Below are positions 1 through 6,139 of a stretch of 10,154 bases of DNA, piece after piece. Positions within the stretch are counted from its first letter, which is position 1; each line of letters starts with the position of its first letter. The DNA lies in contig JAPZAN010000157.1 in the NCBI GenBank assembly GCA_027460605.1, positions 1 through 10,154 of the forward strand, in the 5' to 3' direction. The notes below the pieces were generated by a model. That model did no database searches. It saw only the letters and a list, made by a program, of their open reading frames with translations, and was not told the DNA's origin. Made by a program: the position numbers and the translations under genes. This stretch comes from Candidatus Methanoperedens sp. (GTDB taxonomy: Archaea; Halobacteriota; Methanosarcinia; Methanosarcinales; Methanoperedenaceae).

Positions 1-1072
1 CTTCATATTCTATATATGCAATGTTATGGCTTGAGAGGAATTCCTTCAACCTGTTCCTGTCAAGTTTTTCAGCTTCTGATAAAAGGGCCGGGTTTATCCG
101 CGCAATTTTCACCTTCGGGCATATGCAGCCCTGGCATGAGGAAACTTCACATTTTATGCCGCTTGTTATCACCGGCTTGCCCGAAGGGCAAATTTCCTTC
201 ACTCTTTTCCGGAGCTGCTGGCAGAACTCCCATGGTATGCCGTCCATATCTTTTATATCGCTTTCTTTCAGCACTTCAAATCCGATGCTTTCCACCAATT
301 TGCGCAATTTTTCACGCTGCCCGCTTTTCATCGATTTCCTGTCAAAATAAGCAAAATCCGCTTTTGATTTCATAAACGCCTGGCGTACCATATCCTCATC
401 CAGTACATCGAGTGCGTGGGACGGGAATATATGCCCGAATGCGATGTCGCAAGACTGGATGAGCGCCGTCTGCCTCGGGGCGTAATGCGTTCCCCCGAAA
501 CCCACAGCAACCGGCGAGTCGTCTTCTTTTAACATGAGTATTGCGTTTGCAACCAGCCTGCCTGCAATATCATCTATCCACCGGGATTCAGAACTTCCTA
601 TTTCAATGAAAACCGAAGGTACATCGATATCCGTTGGGCCGTGGTGAGTGCATTCAAGAGTAACTTCATATTCCTCATTTTCAGCCATTATTTTAAGGGA
701 GCGGAGTAAAGAGCGCACAGCCTGGGGCGCTGCAACTGCAAGTTTCTTCGGGCTTCCCCCGAAAACGGCTTCATTGACATTCCCTGTGGAATGGACTGTA
801 AGAATAGCCCGCCCGTCTTTGCTCCTGTGTTTTGATGCAAAGATTATAAGGGATGCCGGAAAACCCCACGCATTTAATTTTTTATCAATCCCATCCTGGT
901 GAATGAGGGATTCGCTTATTTCAACAATCCTGAAATCCTTATACTCAAGGGCTGTACAATCAGAATCGGGTATAGTCTGCCATTTCCTGCTATTCAGGAG
1001 ATTGTTTTTAATATTCTGGCTTGCCCTGTCCAGAGTTGAGCAAATTATTGTGACTTTTATTTCACCCTTCAA
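1..1072 (-). CDS. dtdA: D-aminoacyl-tRNA deacylase DtdA, long form (3' end beyond window)
   Basis: Hydrolyses D-aminoacyl-tRNAs so that D-amino acids do not block tRNA; cytosolic. I translated 357 codons with no stop before the left edge. Motifs typical of archaeal DtdA are ASKHRS (79-84), VHSTGN (93-98), ECTHHGPT (140-147), EIGSSES (157-163) and GFGGTHYAPRQT (191-202), followed by CDIAFGHIFP. The minimal archaeal enzyme is about 275 residues, so this is a long form. Its extension holds a cysteine cluster at 308, 313, 316 and 318 that could bind a metal (inference). There is no ATG at the N terminus. I chose TTG at 1072-1070 because AGAAGG (1085-1080) sits 7 bases upstream and the protein then begins shortly before the conserved KVTIICSTLDRAS segment. 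It lies 38 bp after the PRC-barrel gene on the same strand. The family call is very secure; the start is less so. Confidence 0.93.
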   Translation of the reverse strand, partial: MKGEIKVTIICSTLDRASQNIKNNLLNSRKWQTIPDSDCTALEYKDFRIVEISESLIHQDGIDKKLNAWGFPASLIIFASKHRSKDGRAILTVHSTGNVNEAVFGGSPKKLAVAAPQAVRSLLRSLKIMAENEEYEVTLECTHHGPTDIDVPSVFIEIGSSESRWIDDIAGRLVANAILMLKEDDSPVAVGFGGTHYAPRQTALIQSCDIAFGHIFPSHALDVLDEDMVRQAFMKSKADFAYFDRKSMKSGQREKLRKLVESIGFEVLKESDIKDMDGIPWEFCQQLRKRVKEICPSGKPVITSGIKCEVSSCQGCICPKVKIARINPALLSEAEKLDRNRLKEFLSSHNIAYIEYE

Positions 1073-1102
1073 AACATTGCCTTCTGATACCGCCCCTGAT
1101 TT

Positions 1103-1109
1103 AAAAAAA
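1103..1109 (-). terminator. possible U-run terminator after the PRC-barrel gene
   Basis: On the minus strand a run of seven T follows the PRC-barrel stop codon by one base, before the dtdA start region. Archaeal RNA polymerase often terminates on such U-runs without a hairpin. It may be leaky, because dtdA has no obvious TATA box in the short gap and may depend on readthrough. Confidence 0.3.
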
Positions 1110-1110
1110 T

Positions 1111-1419
1111 TTAATCAAAATCGCTGCCAGTTATCAGCTTTTTATCAACGATAGCGTAATCTTTTGCAGCTCTCACAGCTTCAAATGGTATCAATACGAA
1201 ACCACTCTGTGTTTTATATTTTGATGTTTCGACCATTGGTGTTGGTTTGACAACCAAATATACCAAAGCTCCACTCTGGGTATCTATAACCACATTGCTG
1301 GCAAATCCTAATTCTCCACTCTGGGTATCTATAACCACATTGCTGGCAAATCCTAATTCTGACCCGTCAGTAAGCATTACCCTCTTATTAGCTAAATTTT
1401 TTGCAAGTATTTTTGCCAT
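1111..1419 (-). CDS. small PRC-barrel domain protein (CdpB-like) with internal duplication
   Basis: A 102-residue single-domain PRC-barrel protein: MAKILAKNLANKRVMLTDGSELG at the N terminus, a hydrophobic strand ALVYLVVKP (51-59) and FVLIPFEAVRAAKDYAIVD near the end. Stand-alone archaeal PRC-barrel proteins are usually about 85-90 residues. Some (CdpB1/CdpB2 in haloarchaea) are cell-division adaptors linked to SepF and CdpA; a similar role here is inference. The excess length is an exact repeat: residues 21-35 and 36-50 are identical (ELGFASNVVIDTQSG twice), encoded by two identical 45-bp units. Start ATG at 1419 is preceded by AAGGGAT about 6 bases upstream. It lies 65 bp downstream of cdc48 on the same strand, behind a strong potential hairpin. 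The extra hairpin-sized segment may bulge from the barrel or disturb folding. Confidence 0.85.
   Translation of the reverse strand: MAKILAKNLANKRVMLTDGSELGFASNVVIDTQSGELGFASNVVIDTQSGALVYLVVKPTPMVETSKYKTQSGFVLIPFEAVRAAKDYAIVDKKLITGSDFD
1270..1359 (-). repeat. perfect 45-bp tandem duplication inside the PRC-barrel gene
   Basis: Two back-to-back identical copies, 1270-1314 and 1315-1359. The identity extends one base on each side, so 47 bases match at period 45. The unit is exactly 15 codons, so the frame is kept. Zero divergence implies a very recent event or an assembly artefact. Confidence 0.95.
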
Positions 1420-1428
1420 AGTAATCCC

Positions 1429-1476
1429 TTTGACGAACCCAATATTAATCTAGCTTTTTTAAACGGGTTCATCAAA
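1429..1476 (-). promoter_or_regulatory. 12-bp hairpin in the cdc48/PRC-barrel gap
   Basis: On the minus strand TTTGATGAACCC (1476-1465) can pair with GGGTTCGTCAAA (1440-1429). In DNA there is one mismatch, but in RNA it is a U-G wobble, giving a continuous 12-bp stem with a 24-base A/T-rich loop. The stem ends directly at the Shine-Dalgarno-like GGGAT of the PRC-barrel gene, so it could control translation of that gene, stabilise the processed mRNA end, or be a protein operator. Function is inference. Confidence 0.5.
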
Positions 1477-1484
1477 TAGCTTTT

Positions 1485-2579
1485 TTATCTATAACCTATA
1501 TAAGACTTCTGTTCCTGTTTTGTCCCGCCTTTGAATTGTTCCTGTAGCTTCTCATAATATTCCATCATATCTTCGGCAAGTGCCGGCCTCACTTTCTTCT
1601 GGGCATCAAGGAAATGTTTCATTTCAACCTTCTCGGCATCGAAATTCTCCCTGAGCGCCAGCATCACCGCTTCCCTGCACAATGATTCTATATCAGACCC
1701 TACATAATTTTCCGTAAGGTCTGCCAGTTCTTCTATATTTACGTCGTCCGAGACAGGTATATTTTTCATGTGAATCCTGAATATCCCTATCCGTCCTTCC
1801 CTTGATGGCGGTCCTACGAAAACCAGCCTGTCAAACCTGCCTGAACGGATAAGAGCAGGATCGATGATCTCAGGCCTGTTTGTTGCTGCAATCACCACAA
1901 CGCTCTTTAAAACTTCAATCCCGTCAAGCTCTGTGAGCAGCTGGTTGATTACGCGTTCCGAGGTCCTGGAACCGAATTCCGTGCCCCGTATAGGAGCTAT
2001 TGCATCAAGTTCATCAAGGAATATTATAGACGGGGCTACCTGCCGCGCCTTCTTGAACACTTCGCGTATCGCTTTTTCCGATTCCCCTACCCATTTGGAC
2101 AGCAACTGCGGGCCCCGGACGCTTATGAAATTCGCCTCGCTCTCGGTCGCGACTGCTTTTGCAAGGAGTGTTTTCCCGGTTCCCGGAGGGCCGTATAGAA
2201 GTATTCCCCTCGGAGGACGGATGCTCATCTTTTCAAATTTCGACTGATAGTTAAGAGGCCATTCGACAGCTTCTTTTATTTCCTGCTTTGCCTCATCAAG
2301 CCCGCCCACGTCATCCCAGGCAACCTTTGGGATCTCTATCATCACTTCCCTCATTGCCGAGGGTTCAACTTCCTTGAGCGCATCTTCAAAATCATTTGCC
2401 GTGACCTGCATGCTTTCAAGCACCTCATTCGGAACGGCTTCATCCTGTTTGATTCTGGGAAGATATCTGCGAAGCGCTTTCATTGCCGCTTCTTTTGCGA
2501 GGGCTGATATGTCCGCTCCTACAAAACCATGTGTCCTGTCTGATATATATTCAATCCTCACATCATCTGAAAGCGGCAT
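1485..2579 (-). CDS. cdc48: Cdc48/VAT AAA ATPase, C-terminal fragment (D2 domain) of a broken gene
   Basis: A 364-codon frame holding the end of D1 (MPLSDDVRIEYISDRTHGFVGADISALAKEAA, 1-32) and a complete second AAA domain. D2 has Walker A GPPGTGKT (130-137), Walker B IIFLDE (185-190), sensor-1 Asn in AATNRP (234) and arginine fingers in RSGRFD (245, 248). The C terminus ends in GYR, resembling the HbYX tails with which PAN and Cdc48 dock on the 20S proteasome (inference; the hydrophobic position is a Gly). Intact Cdc48/VAT is about 730-750 residues with N, D1 and D2 domains and unfolds protein substrates. Here the frame is out of register with the upstream fragment and overlaps it by 17 bp. 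The ATG at 2579 is the natural Met of the conserved GMPLSDDV motif and has only a weak upstream GCGGGGC, so independent translation is uncertain. Confidence 0.88.
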   Translation of the reverse strand: MPLSDDVRIEYISDRTHGFVGADISALAKEAAMKALRRYLPRIKQDEAVPNEVLESMQVTANDFEDALKEVEPSAMREVMIEIPKVAWDDVGGLDEAKQEIKEAVEWPLNYQSKFEKMSIRPPRGILLYGPPGTGKTLLAKAVATESEANFISVRGPQLLSKWVGESEKAIREVFKKARQVAPSIIFLDELDAIAPIRGTEFGSRTSERVINQLLTELDGIEVLKSVVVIAATNRPEIIDPALIRSGRFDRLVFVGPPSREGRIGIFRIHMKNIPVSDDVNIEELADLTENYVGSDIESLCREAVMLALRENFDAEKVEMKHFLDAQKKVRPALAEDMMEYYEKLQEQFKGGTKQEQKSYIGYR

Positions 2580-3477
2580 GCCCCGCGTATTCCAGTTCGT
2601 CTATGAATATAATTGACGGCGCTTCTTTATTTGCCTGCTCGAATATTTCGCGAAGCCTTTGTTCGCTTTCACCGTAATACTTGCTCATAATCTCTGGACC
2701 CGCGATAGAGAAGAAATTCGCCCCGGATTCGTTTGCGACCGCCCTTGCGATAAGCGTTTTTCCTGTCCCCGGAGGACCGTACATCAAAACACCCTTTGGC
2801 GGTTCTATTCCCAGCCGTTCAAATACTTCAGGGTGTTTCATGGGAAGTTCTATCATCTCACGCAAGCGCTGGATTTCATCGGTCAGTCCGCCAATGTCCT
2901 CATAGGTTATTCCTGTCCCTGTGACCTCCAGCACCACCGGTTTTTCCCTGAGTTTTATTTCAGTATTATCGGTAATTAGTATAACACCGTCAGGCTCCGC
3001 TTCTGTTACGATAAGAGGTATCGCCTGCCCGGTTACCACCTTTCCCAGGAAAGGATGCGCCATTGTGCTCATTACAGGTATTATATCCCCTTTAGTGACG
3101 GGGCGCTTCATTATCTGGCGTTTGACCATCTCGTCGGCTTCACCTTTGAACTGGATGGATGTGCCTTCCGAGGGTGCAAGAACTACCATCTCAGCCGGTT
3201 TGACCTCGGCTTTCTTTATTTTAATGGAGTCACCGATGCCGACTCCCGCATTTTGCCTGATAAACCCGTCAATCCGGATAATATTCTGTTCCCAATCATT
3301 CCGGTCTGCACGCCAGACTTTTGCAGACGTTCTTTTTTTCCCTTCGATTTCTATAATATCTCCGGGCACAAGCTGTAATACCATTAATGTATGCGGGTCA
3401 AGACGCGCTATTCCTCTTCCTGCATCGTTCGGATATGCCTTTGCAACTGTGAGCTGGTTGTTATGCTTTTCGTCCAT
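2563..3477 (-). CDS. cdc48: Cdc48/VAT AAA ATPase, N-terminal fragment (N domain plus half of D1) of a broken gene
   Basis: A 304-codon frame with the double-psi-barrel N domain (about 8-185; AKAYPNDAGRGIARLDP near the start) and the first half of AAA domain D1. D1 starts at TYEDIGGL (191-198), with Walker A GPPGTGKT (234-241) and Walker B IIFIDE (289-294). Right after FIDELE the frame hits foreign-looking YAGHAAFR and a stop. The expected continuation, about 78 residues with sensor-1 and the D1 arginine fingers up to the IHTRGMP motif, is absent, and the sequence resumes at that motif in another frame. Undoing this needs about 235 bp that are not a multiple of three. Start ATG 3477 has a good Shine-Dalgarno GAGGGG 8 bases upstream. 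As written the product lacks a working D1 and all of D2. It may be a dead paralogue (many archaea have several Cdc48 genes) or an assembly error. Confidence 0.88.
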   Translation of the reverse strand: MDEKHNNQLTVAKAYPNDAGRGIARLDPHTLMVLQLVPGDIIEIEGKKRTSAKVWRADRNDWEQNIIRIDGFIRQNAGVGIGDSIKIKKAEVKPAEMVVLAPSEGTSIQFKGEADEMVKRQIMKRPVTKGDIIPVMSTMAHPFLGKVVTGQAIPLIVTEAEPDGVILITDNTEIKLREKPVVLEVTGTGITYEDIGGLTDEIQRLREMIELPMKHPEVFERLGIEPPKGVLMYGPPGTGKTLIARAVANESGANFFSIAGPEIMSKYYGESEQRLREIFEQANKEAPSIIFIDELEYAGHAAFR

Positions 3478-3520
3478 TGTTATATCCCCTCAGATATTTT
3501 GATTTTCCTTCAATGTATGC

Positions 3521-3532
3521 ATTTAAATATAT
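3521..3532 (-). promoter_or_regulatory. TATA box for the cdc48 transcription unit
   Basis: Minus-strand ATATATTTAAAT lies about 45 bases upstream of the cdc48 ATG. Initiation about 25 bases downstream would give a short leader of roughly 20 bases that includes the GAGGGG ribosome site. Assigned by position and composition only. Confidence 0.5.
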
Positions 3533-3585
3533 TCCTGGCTACTTAATTGTATCACATGGATAAAACTGTTTGCAAAAGAACAAGA

Positions 3586-3629
3586 ATCGGCAGACAAATT
3601 GGAATTGTAACACCCCTCAACCTGCCGAT
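3586..3629. repeat. inverted repeat in the cdc48/YHS intergenic region
   Basis: ATCGGCAG (3586-3593) and CTGCCGAT (3622-3629) are perfect 8-bp arms around 28 bases. Nested inside is a shorter imperfect palindrome, ACAAATT-GG-AATTGT (3594-3608). It lies in the roughly 220-bp gap 3478-3700, downstream of the YHS gene and upstream of the cdc48 promoter. It could be an operator or a 3' mRNA hairpin of the YHS gene. Apart from this and the TATA box I see nothing in the gap. Confidence 0.35.
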
Positions 3630-3700
3630 ATACCACCAAATATTTAGATAATAAATGGTATAAATTATAAACTGTGCAAAAAATTACAATGGCATTATAA

Positions 3701-3892
3701 CTACCAGAATTTCCACCAAGGTTTTTCCCCGCCCATACCCACCGACCCGCTCTTTAAATATTTTTCAGGCTCGGACTCAAACGCTTTCTTGCATCCGGGG
3801 GCGCAGAAATAATAAGTCCTGCCCTTATATTCGGTCTTATACTGTGCGGTTTTTTCATCAACCTGCATTCCACAAATCGGGTCTATCTGCAT
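3701..3892 (-). CDS. YHS domain protein, 63 aa (probable metal-binding)
   Basis: A short YHS-domain protein: DPICGM (4-9) followed by YKGRTYYFCAPGCKKAFESEPEKYL (22-46). The Cys at 7, 30 and 34 match the metal-ligand pattern of YHS/TRASH-type modules, which are found alone or fused to copper and heavy-metal transporters and sensors. The tail ends in an unusual aromatic run, KPWWKFW, that could touch a membrane or partner (inference). ATG 3892 follows a strong Shine-Dalgarno AAGGAG with 8-base spacing, so the start is secure. It is divergent from the membrane-protein gene at 4078, and the shared region carries an operator-like palindrome. A metal-handling or metal-sensing role is likely from the family; its actual metal is unknown. 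Confidence 0.88.
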   Translation of the reverse strand: MQIDPICGMQVDEKTAQYKTEYKGRTYYFCAPGCKKAFESEPEKYLKSGSVGMGGEKPWWKFW

Positions 3893-3959
3893 TTTATCGT
3901 CTCCTTAATTTATTTTACTTGAATTGACATGGTTTCAAAATGGACATATCAATTTATCT

Positions 3960-3980
3960 ACTTTACGGTTAATGTAAAGT
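3960..3980. promoter_or_regulatory. operator-like palindrome between divergent YHS and membrane-protein genes
   Basis: ACTTTAC (3960-3966), 7-base spacer, GTAAAGT (3974-3980): perfect dyad arms spaced as expected for a dimeric winged-helix regulator. It sits about 70 bases upstream of the YHS start, next to A/T-rich sequence that could be its TATA box. A second weaker inverted repeat, ATACAG/CTGTAT (3995-4000, 4014-4019), lies closer to the other gene. Function is inferred from symmetry and position. Confidence 0.45.
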
Positions 3981-4028
3981 TATGCCCTCAACCTATACAG
4001 CTTTCCATTTTTTCTGTATTTGCGCAAA

Positions 4029-4040
4029 CTAATTAAATAA
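4029..4040 (+). promoter_or_regulatory. candidate TATA box for the 77-aa membrane protein
   Basis: CTAATTAAATAA lies about 40 bases before the ATG at 4078. Initiation about 25 bases downstream would start the RNA near 4060, leaving a short leader. Position and A/T composition are the only evidence. Confidence 0.35.
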
Positions 4041-4077
4041 GGAGATACAAAAAAGAAAATGGATAGAGAAGTGAAAA

Positions 4078-4311
4078 ATGTCTATAAATGAATTGATGCT
4101 GGTAGTATTCCTGATAAACCTGCCATTTGGTTATTTGAGGAGCAATGCAGCCAGGTTCTCAAGACAATGGATGATGGCAGTGCATATCCCGGTGCCGTTT
4201 GTGTTTTTGTTAAGAATTTTTTCAGGTTTGGGCCTGGCTGCTATACCATTGCTTGTGCTATCAGACATTGCCGGGCAAATAGCAGGCGGAAAGCTCAGGA
4301 AGCGCATGTGA
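4078..4311 (+). CDS. small membrane protein, 77 aa, function unknown
   Basis: I cannot assign a function. The protein has a hydrophobic N-terminal segment (about 5-20, ELMLVVFLINLPFGYL), a polar stretch RSNAARFSRQW (21-31), then a long hydrophobic region (about 32-67) that could form one or two more membrane helices, and a basic end GKLRKRM. The Leu-Pro-Phe-Gly-Tyr and Val-His-Ile-Pro-Val-Pro motifs look conserved rather than random, and I recall similar short proteins in Methanosarcinales. ATG 4078 is the first possible in-frame start because TGA lies just upstream in frame; the ribosome site is weak (GAAGTGA). A small frame, 4059-4091, overlaps the start but probably begins too near the transcription start to matter. 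It is divergent from the YHS gene. Confidence 0.7.
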   Translation: MSINELMLVVFLINLPFGYLRSNAARFSRQWMMAVHIPVPFVFLLRIFSGLGLAAIPLLVLSDIAGQIAGGKLRKRM

Positions 4312-4353
4312 AAAGGCAAAGAGTAAAGTAAAAAATCTGAACATTTAGTTAAG

Positions 4354-4439
4354 CGCCGAGGTAGGGATTTGAACCCTAGCTTACCAGAAGGTAAAACAGG
4401 TCTCGAGCCTGCCGCGTTAGTCCGCTCTGCCACCTCGGC
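4354..4439 (-). tRNA. tRNA-Ser (anticodon CGA)
   Basis: Minus strand. The acceptor stem GCCGAGG pairs with CCTCGGC and is followed by discriminator G (4354), the serine identity base; CCA is not encoded. Anticodon stem GCAGG/CCTGT encloses loop CTCGAGA, anticodon CGA, reading UCG. The long variable arm typical of class II tRNAs is present: TTACC, loop TTCT, GGTAA. The T arm is TAGGG, loop TTCAAAT, CCCTA. In the D arm, G10-C25 and C11-G24 pair but A12 faces C23, a small irregularity. No intron is visible. Confidence 0.96.
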
Positions 4440-4448
4440 ACGGGTGTG

Positions 4449-4460
4449 TTTTTAATATAG
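4449..4460. promoter_or_regulatory. A/T-rich TATA element between tRNA-Ser and the methyltransferase gene
   Basis: TTTTTAATATAG reads as a TATA-like box on both strands: on the minus strand it starts roughly 10-20 bases upstream of the tRNA 5' end, on the plus strand about 45 bases before the ATG at 4503. The two divergent genes may share it or only one may use it. Confidence 0.35.
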
Positions 4461-4502
4461 TTTGTAGGCTATTAACCTTTGTAATACTTCATCAGGTGAT
4501 TC

Positions 4503-5159
4503 ATGAGGCTTGACTCTTATCTTGTCGAGATTGGTAATCTTGGTTCCCGCGGGCGCGCAAAACGCGCCGTTGTTGAAGGGCATGTGAAGGTCAATGGCAG
4601 GATTATCACCAAGCCGTCGTTTGACGTTGCATATTCCGACAACATTGAAGTAACAGAGGGGCTTGACAAGCCCGCAGGTTACTGGAAACTAAAAGAGATA
4701 CAGGAAAAGACCAATCTTATTAAGAAAGGAGATACGGTACTCGACATAGGCTCAAGCGCCGGAGGTTTTCTCATGTTCGCTTCAGAGGTCGCTTCCCGTG
4801 TTCATGGTATTGAGTTCAGCCATGAGTTCCGTTCTACACTTGGAAAACTCGCGCATGAACGCCCGAATATAACCATGGAATTCGGCGATGTTTTTACAAT
4901 ACCAGTTGAAAAGGAAAAATTTGATGAATTTGATGTTTTACTTCTGGACATCACCTCAAGCCCTTTATCTTCTATAAAAGCTCTTGAGAATGTGCTGCCT
5001 GCATTAAGAAGCGGTGGAATGCTCCTACAGGTACTTAAATTACCAAAAGACAGGGACAGGGAACCGATACTCAAGAAGCTATCTTCCCTGGGATTGGAAA
5101 TTACCGGAGTACTTGAACCGGAGAAAAAAGAAGCATATATCATTGCAAGGAAGTTATAA
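4503..5159 (+). CDS. S4-domain FtsJ-type RNA 2'-O-methyltransferase (TlyA-like)
   Basis: A 218-residue protein with an N-terminal S4 RNA-binding domain (1-52; RLDSYLVEIGNLGSRGRAKRA, GHVKVNG) and an FtsJ/RrmJ-like SAM domain. Motif I is VLDIGSSAGGF (79-89). A K-D-K-E catalytic set is plausible at K62 or K64, D149 (LLLDITSSP), K179 (QVLKLPKD) and E210. The order S4 then FtsJ is that of TlyA, which 2'-O-methylates cytidines in bacterial 16S and 23S rRNA. This protein is shorter than typical TlyA (about 270) and lacks its SRGGEKL linker, so the target is unknown; archaeal rRNA is the likely guess. The ribosome site GGTGAT is close to ATG 4503. Its stop codon shares one base with the dph2 start, so the two are co-transcribed and probably translationally coupled. 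Confidence 0.85.
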   Translation: MRLDSYLVEIGNLGSRGRAKRAVVEGHVKVNGRIITKPSFDVAYSDNIEVTEGLDKPAGYWKLKEIQEKTNLIKKGDTVLDIGSSAGGFLMFASEVASRVHGIEFSHEFRSTLGKLAHERPNITMEFGDVFTIPVEKEKFDEFDVLLLDITSSPLSSIKALENVLPALRSGGMLLQVLKLPKDRDREPILKKLSSLGLEITGVLEPEKKEAYIIARKL

Positions 5160-6139
5160 TGGAGCAATTTGATTTTGATCTGGAACGCATTTTTAAAATC
5201 ATAAAAGACAAAAAATGCAAAAATATCGGTCTTCAGTTTCCTGAGGGTTTGAAAAGGCAGGCAATTAAAATCGCAAAGGAGATTGAAGAAAAAACCGGGG
5301 CAAGTACTATTATTTCAGGTAACCCTTGCTTCGGGGCGTGCGATATTGATACAATCCTTGCAGAAGCTGTCGATTTGCTTTTCCATTTCGGGCATTCAAA
5401 AATGGGCAAACACGATAATGTGGTTTTTATTGAAACGCGTTCAAATATCGATGTCCTGCCTGCAGTCAAAATCGCGATTCCCCTGTTAAAAACAAAAAAG
5501 ATTGGTCTTGTAACTACAGTCCAGCATATTCATAAACTGGATGAAGTCTCAAAATTCCTGAGGGACAATGGAAAGGAAACGATTATCGGGAAAGGAGATT
5601 TGAGAGTTAGTTATCCGGGGCAGGTTCTGGGATGCAATTTCACGGCTGCGCGCATTGATTGCGAGGAGTACCTTTACATTGGCAGCGGGTTTTTCCACCC
5701 CATCGGGGTTGCGATTGCAACGGGAAAAAGAGTGGTTGCGGCAGACCCGTATTTGAACCAGGCACAAGTGGTCTCTCCTGAAAAGTTCCTTCGCAAGCGA
5801 AGCGGATACATCGCAAAGGCGATGGATGCAAAAGTCTTCGGGATAATCGTTTCAACAAAAAGCGGGCAGGACAGGATGACGCTTGCGAGGCGACTTCTGG
5901 AAATCGCAAATAAGCATGGTATTTCAGCGCAAATTATCATAATGGACCTTGTAACTCCTGAACAATTGCTTGGATTCAAAGCCGATGCTTATGTGAATAC
6001 GGCATGCCCGAGAATCACCATTGACGATTCGGAACGATTTCATGTCCCAGTGCTGACGCCGGCGGAGTTTGAGATTGTGCTCGGGGAGAGAAAATGGGAA
6101 ACCCTTGAAATGGACGAGATACTGGAAGGGAAAGAGTAG
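5159..6139 (+). CDS. dph2: 2-(3-amino-3-carboxypropyl)histidine synthase Dph2 (diphthamide biosynthesis)
   Basis: Catalyses the first step of diphthamide formation: a noncanonical radical reaction moving the 3-amino-3-carboxypropyl group of SAM onto a histidine of elongation factor 2. The length, 326 residues, is normal for archaeal Dph2, which works as a homodimer. The three [4Fe-4S] ligands fit C57 (SGNPCFGACD; C61 is nearby), C159 (VLGCN) and C283 (NTACPRI), close to C59, C163 and C287 of the Pyrococcus horikoshii enzyme. Other supporting motifs are GLQFPEGLKRQA (24-35), GHSKMG (78-83) and YIGSGFFHPIGVAIATGKRV (173-192). ATG 5159 overlaps the preceding stop (TAATG). It ends before a convergent pseudogene, with about 40 bp between and no clear terminator hairpin. 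Confidence 0.97.
   Translation: MEQFDFDLERIFKIIKDKKCKNIGLQFPEGLKRQAIKIAKEIEEKTGASTIISGNPCFGACDIDTILAEAVDLLFHFGHSKMGKHDNVVFIETRSNIDVLPAVKIAIPLLKTKKIGLVTTVQHIHKLDEVSKFLRDNGKETIIGKGDLRVSYPGQVLGCNFTAARIDCEEYLYIGSGFFHPIGVAIATGKRVVAADPYLNQAQVVSPEKFLRKRSGYIAKAMDAKVFGIIVSTKSGQDRMTLARRLLEIANKHGISAQIIIMDLVTPEQLLGFKADAYVNTACPRITIDDSERFHVPVLTPAEFEIVLGERKWETLEMDEILEGKE

Noticed and set aside
1864..2247. Long plus-strand open frames opposite cdc48
   Set aside because: Their peptides are antisense shadows of conserved AAA motifs and lack ribosome sites.
2563..2579. Programmed frameshift joining the two cdc48 frames
   Set aside because: A frameshift would not supply the roughly 78 missing D1 residues, and no slippery sequence is seen at the overlap.
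2921..3502. Plus-strand 193-codon frame opposite the cdc48 N domain
   Set aside because: It is antisense to a well-recognised domain and has no start signal or family resemblance.
4059..4091. Eleven-codon leader frame overlapping the membrane-protein start
   Set aside because: The AAGGAG upstream is about 14 bases away and the likely transcription start is at about the same place, so translation is doubtful.
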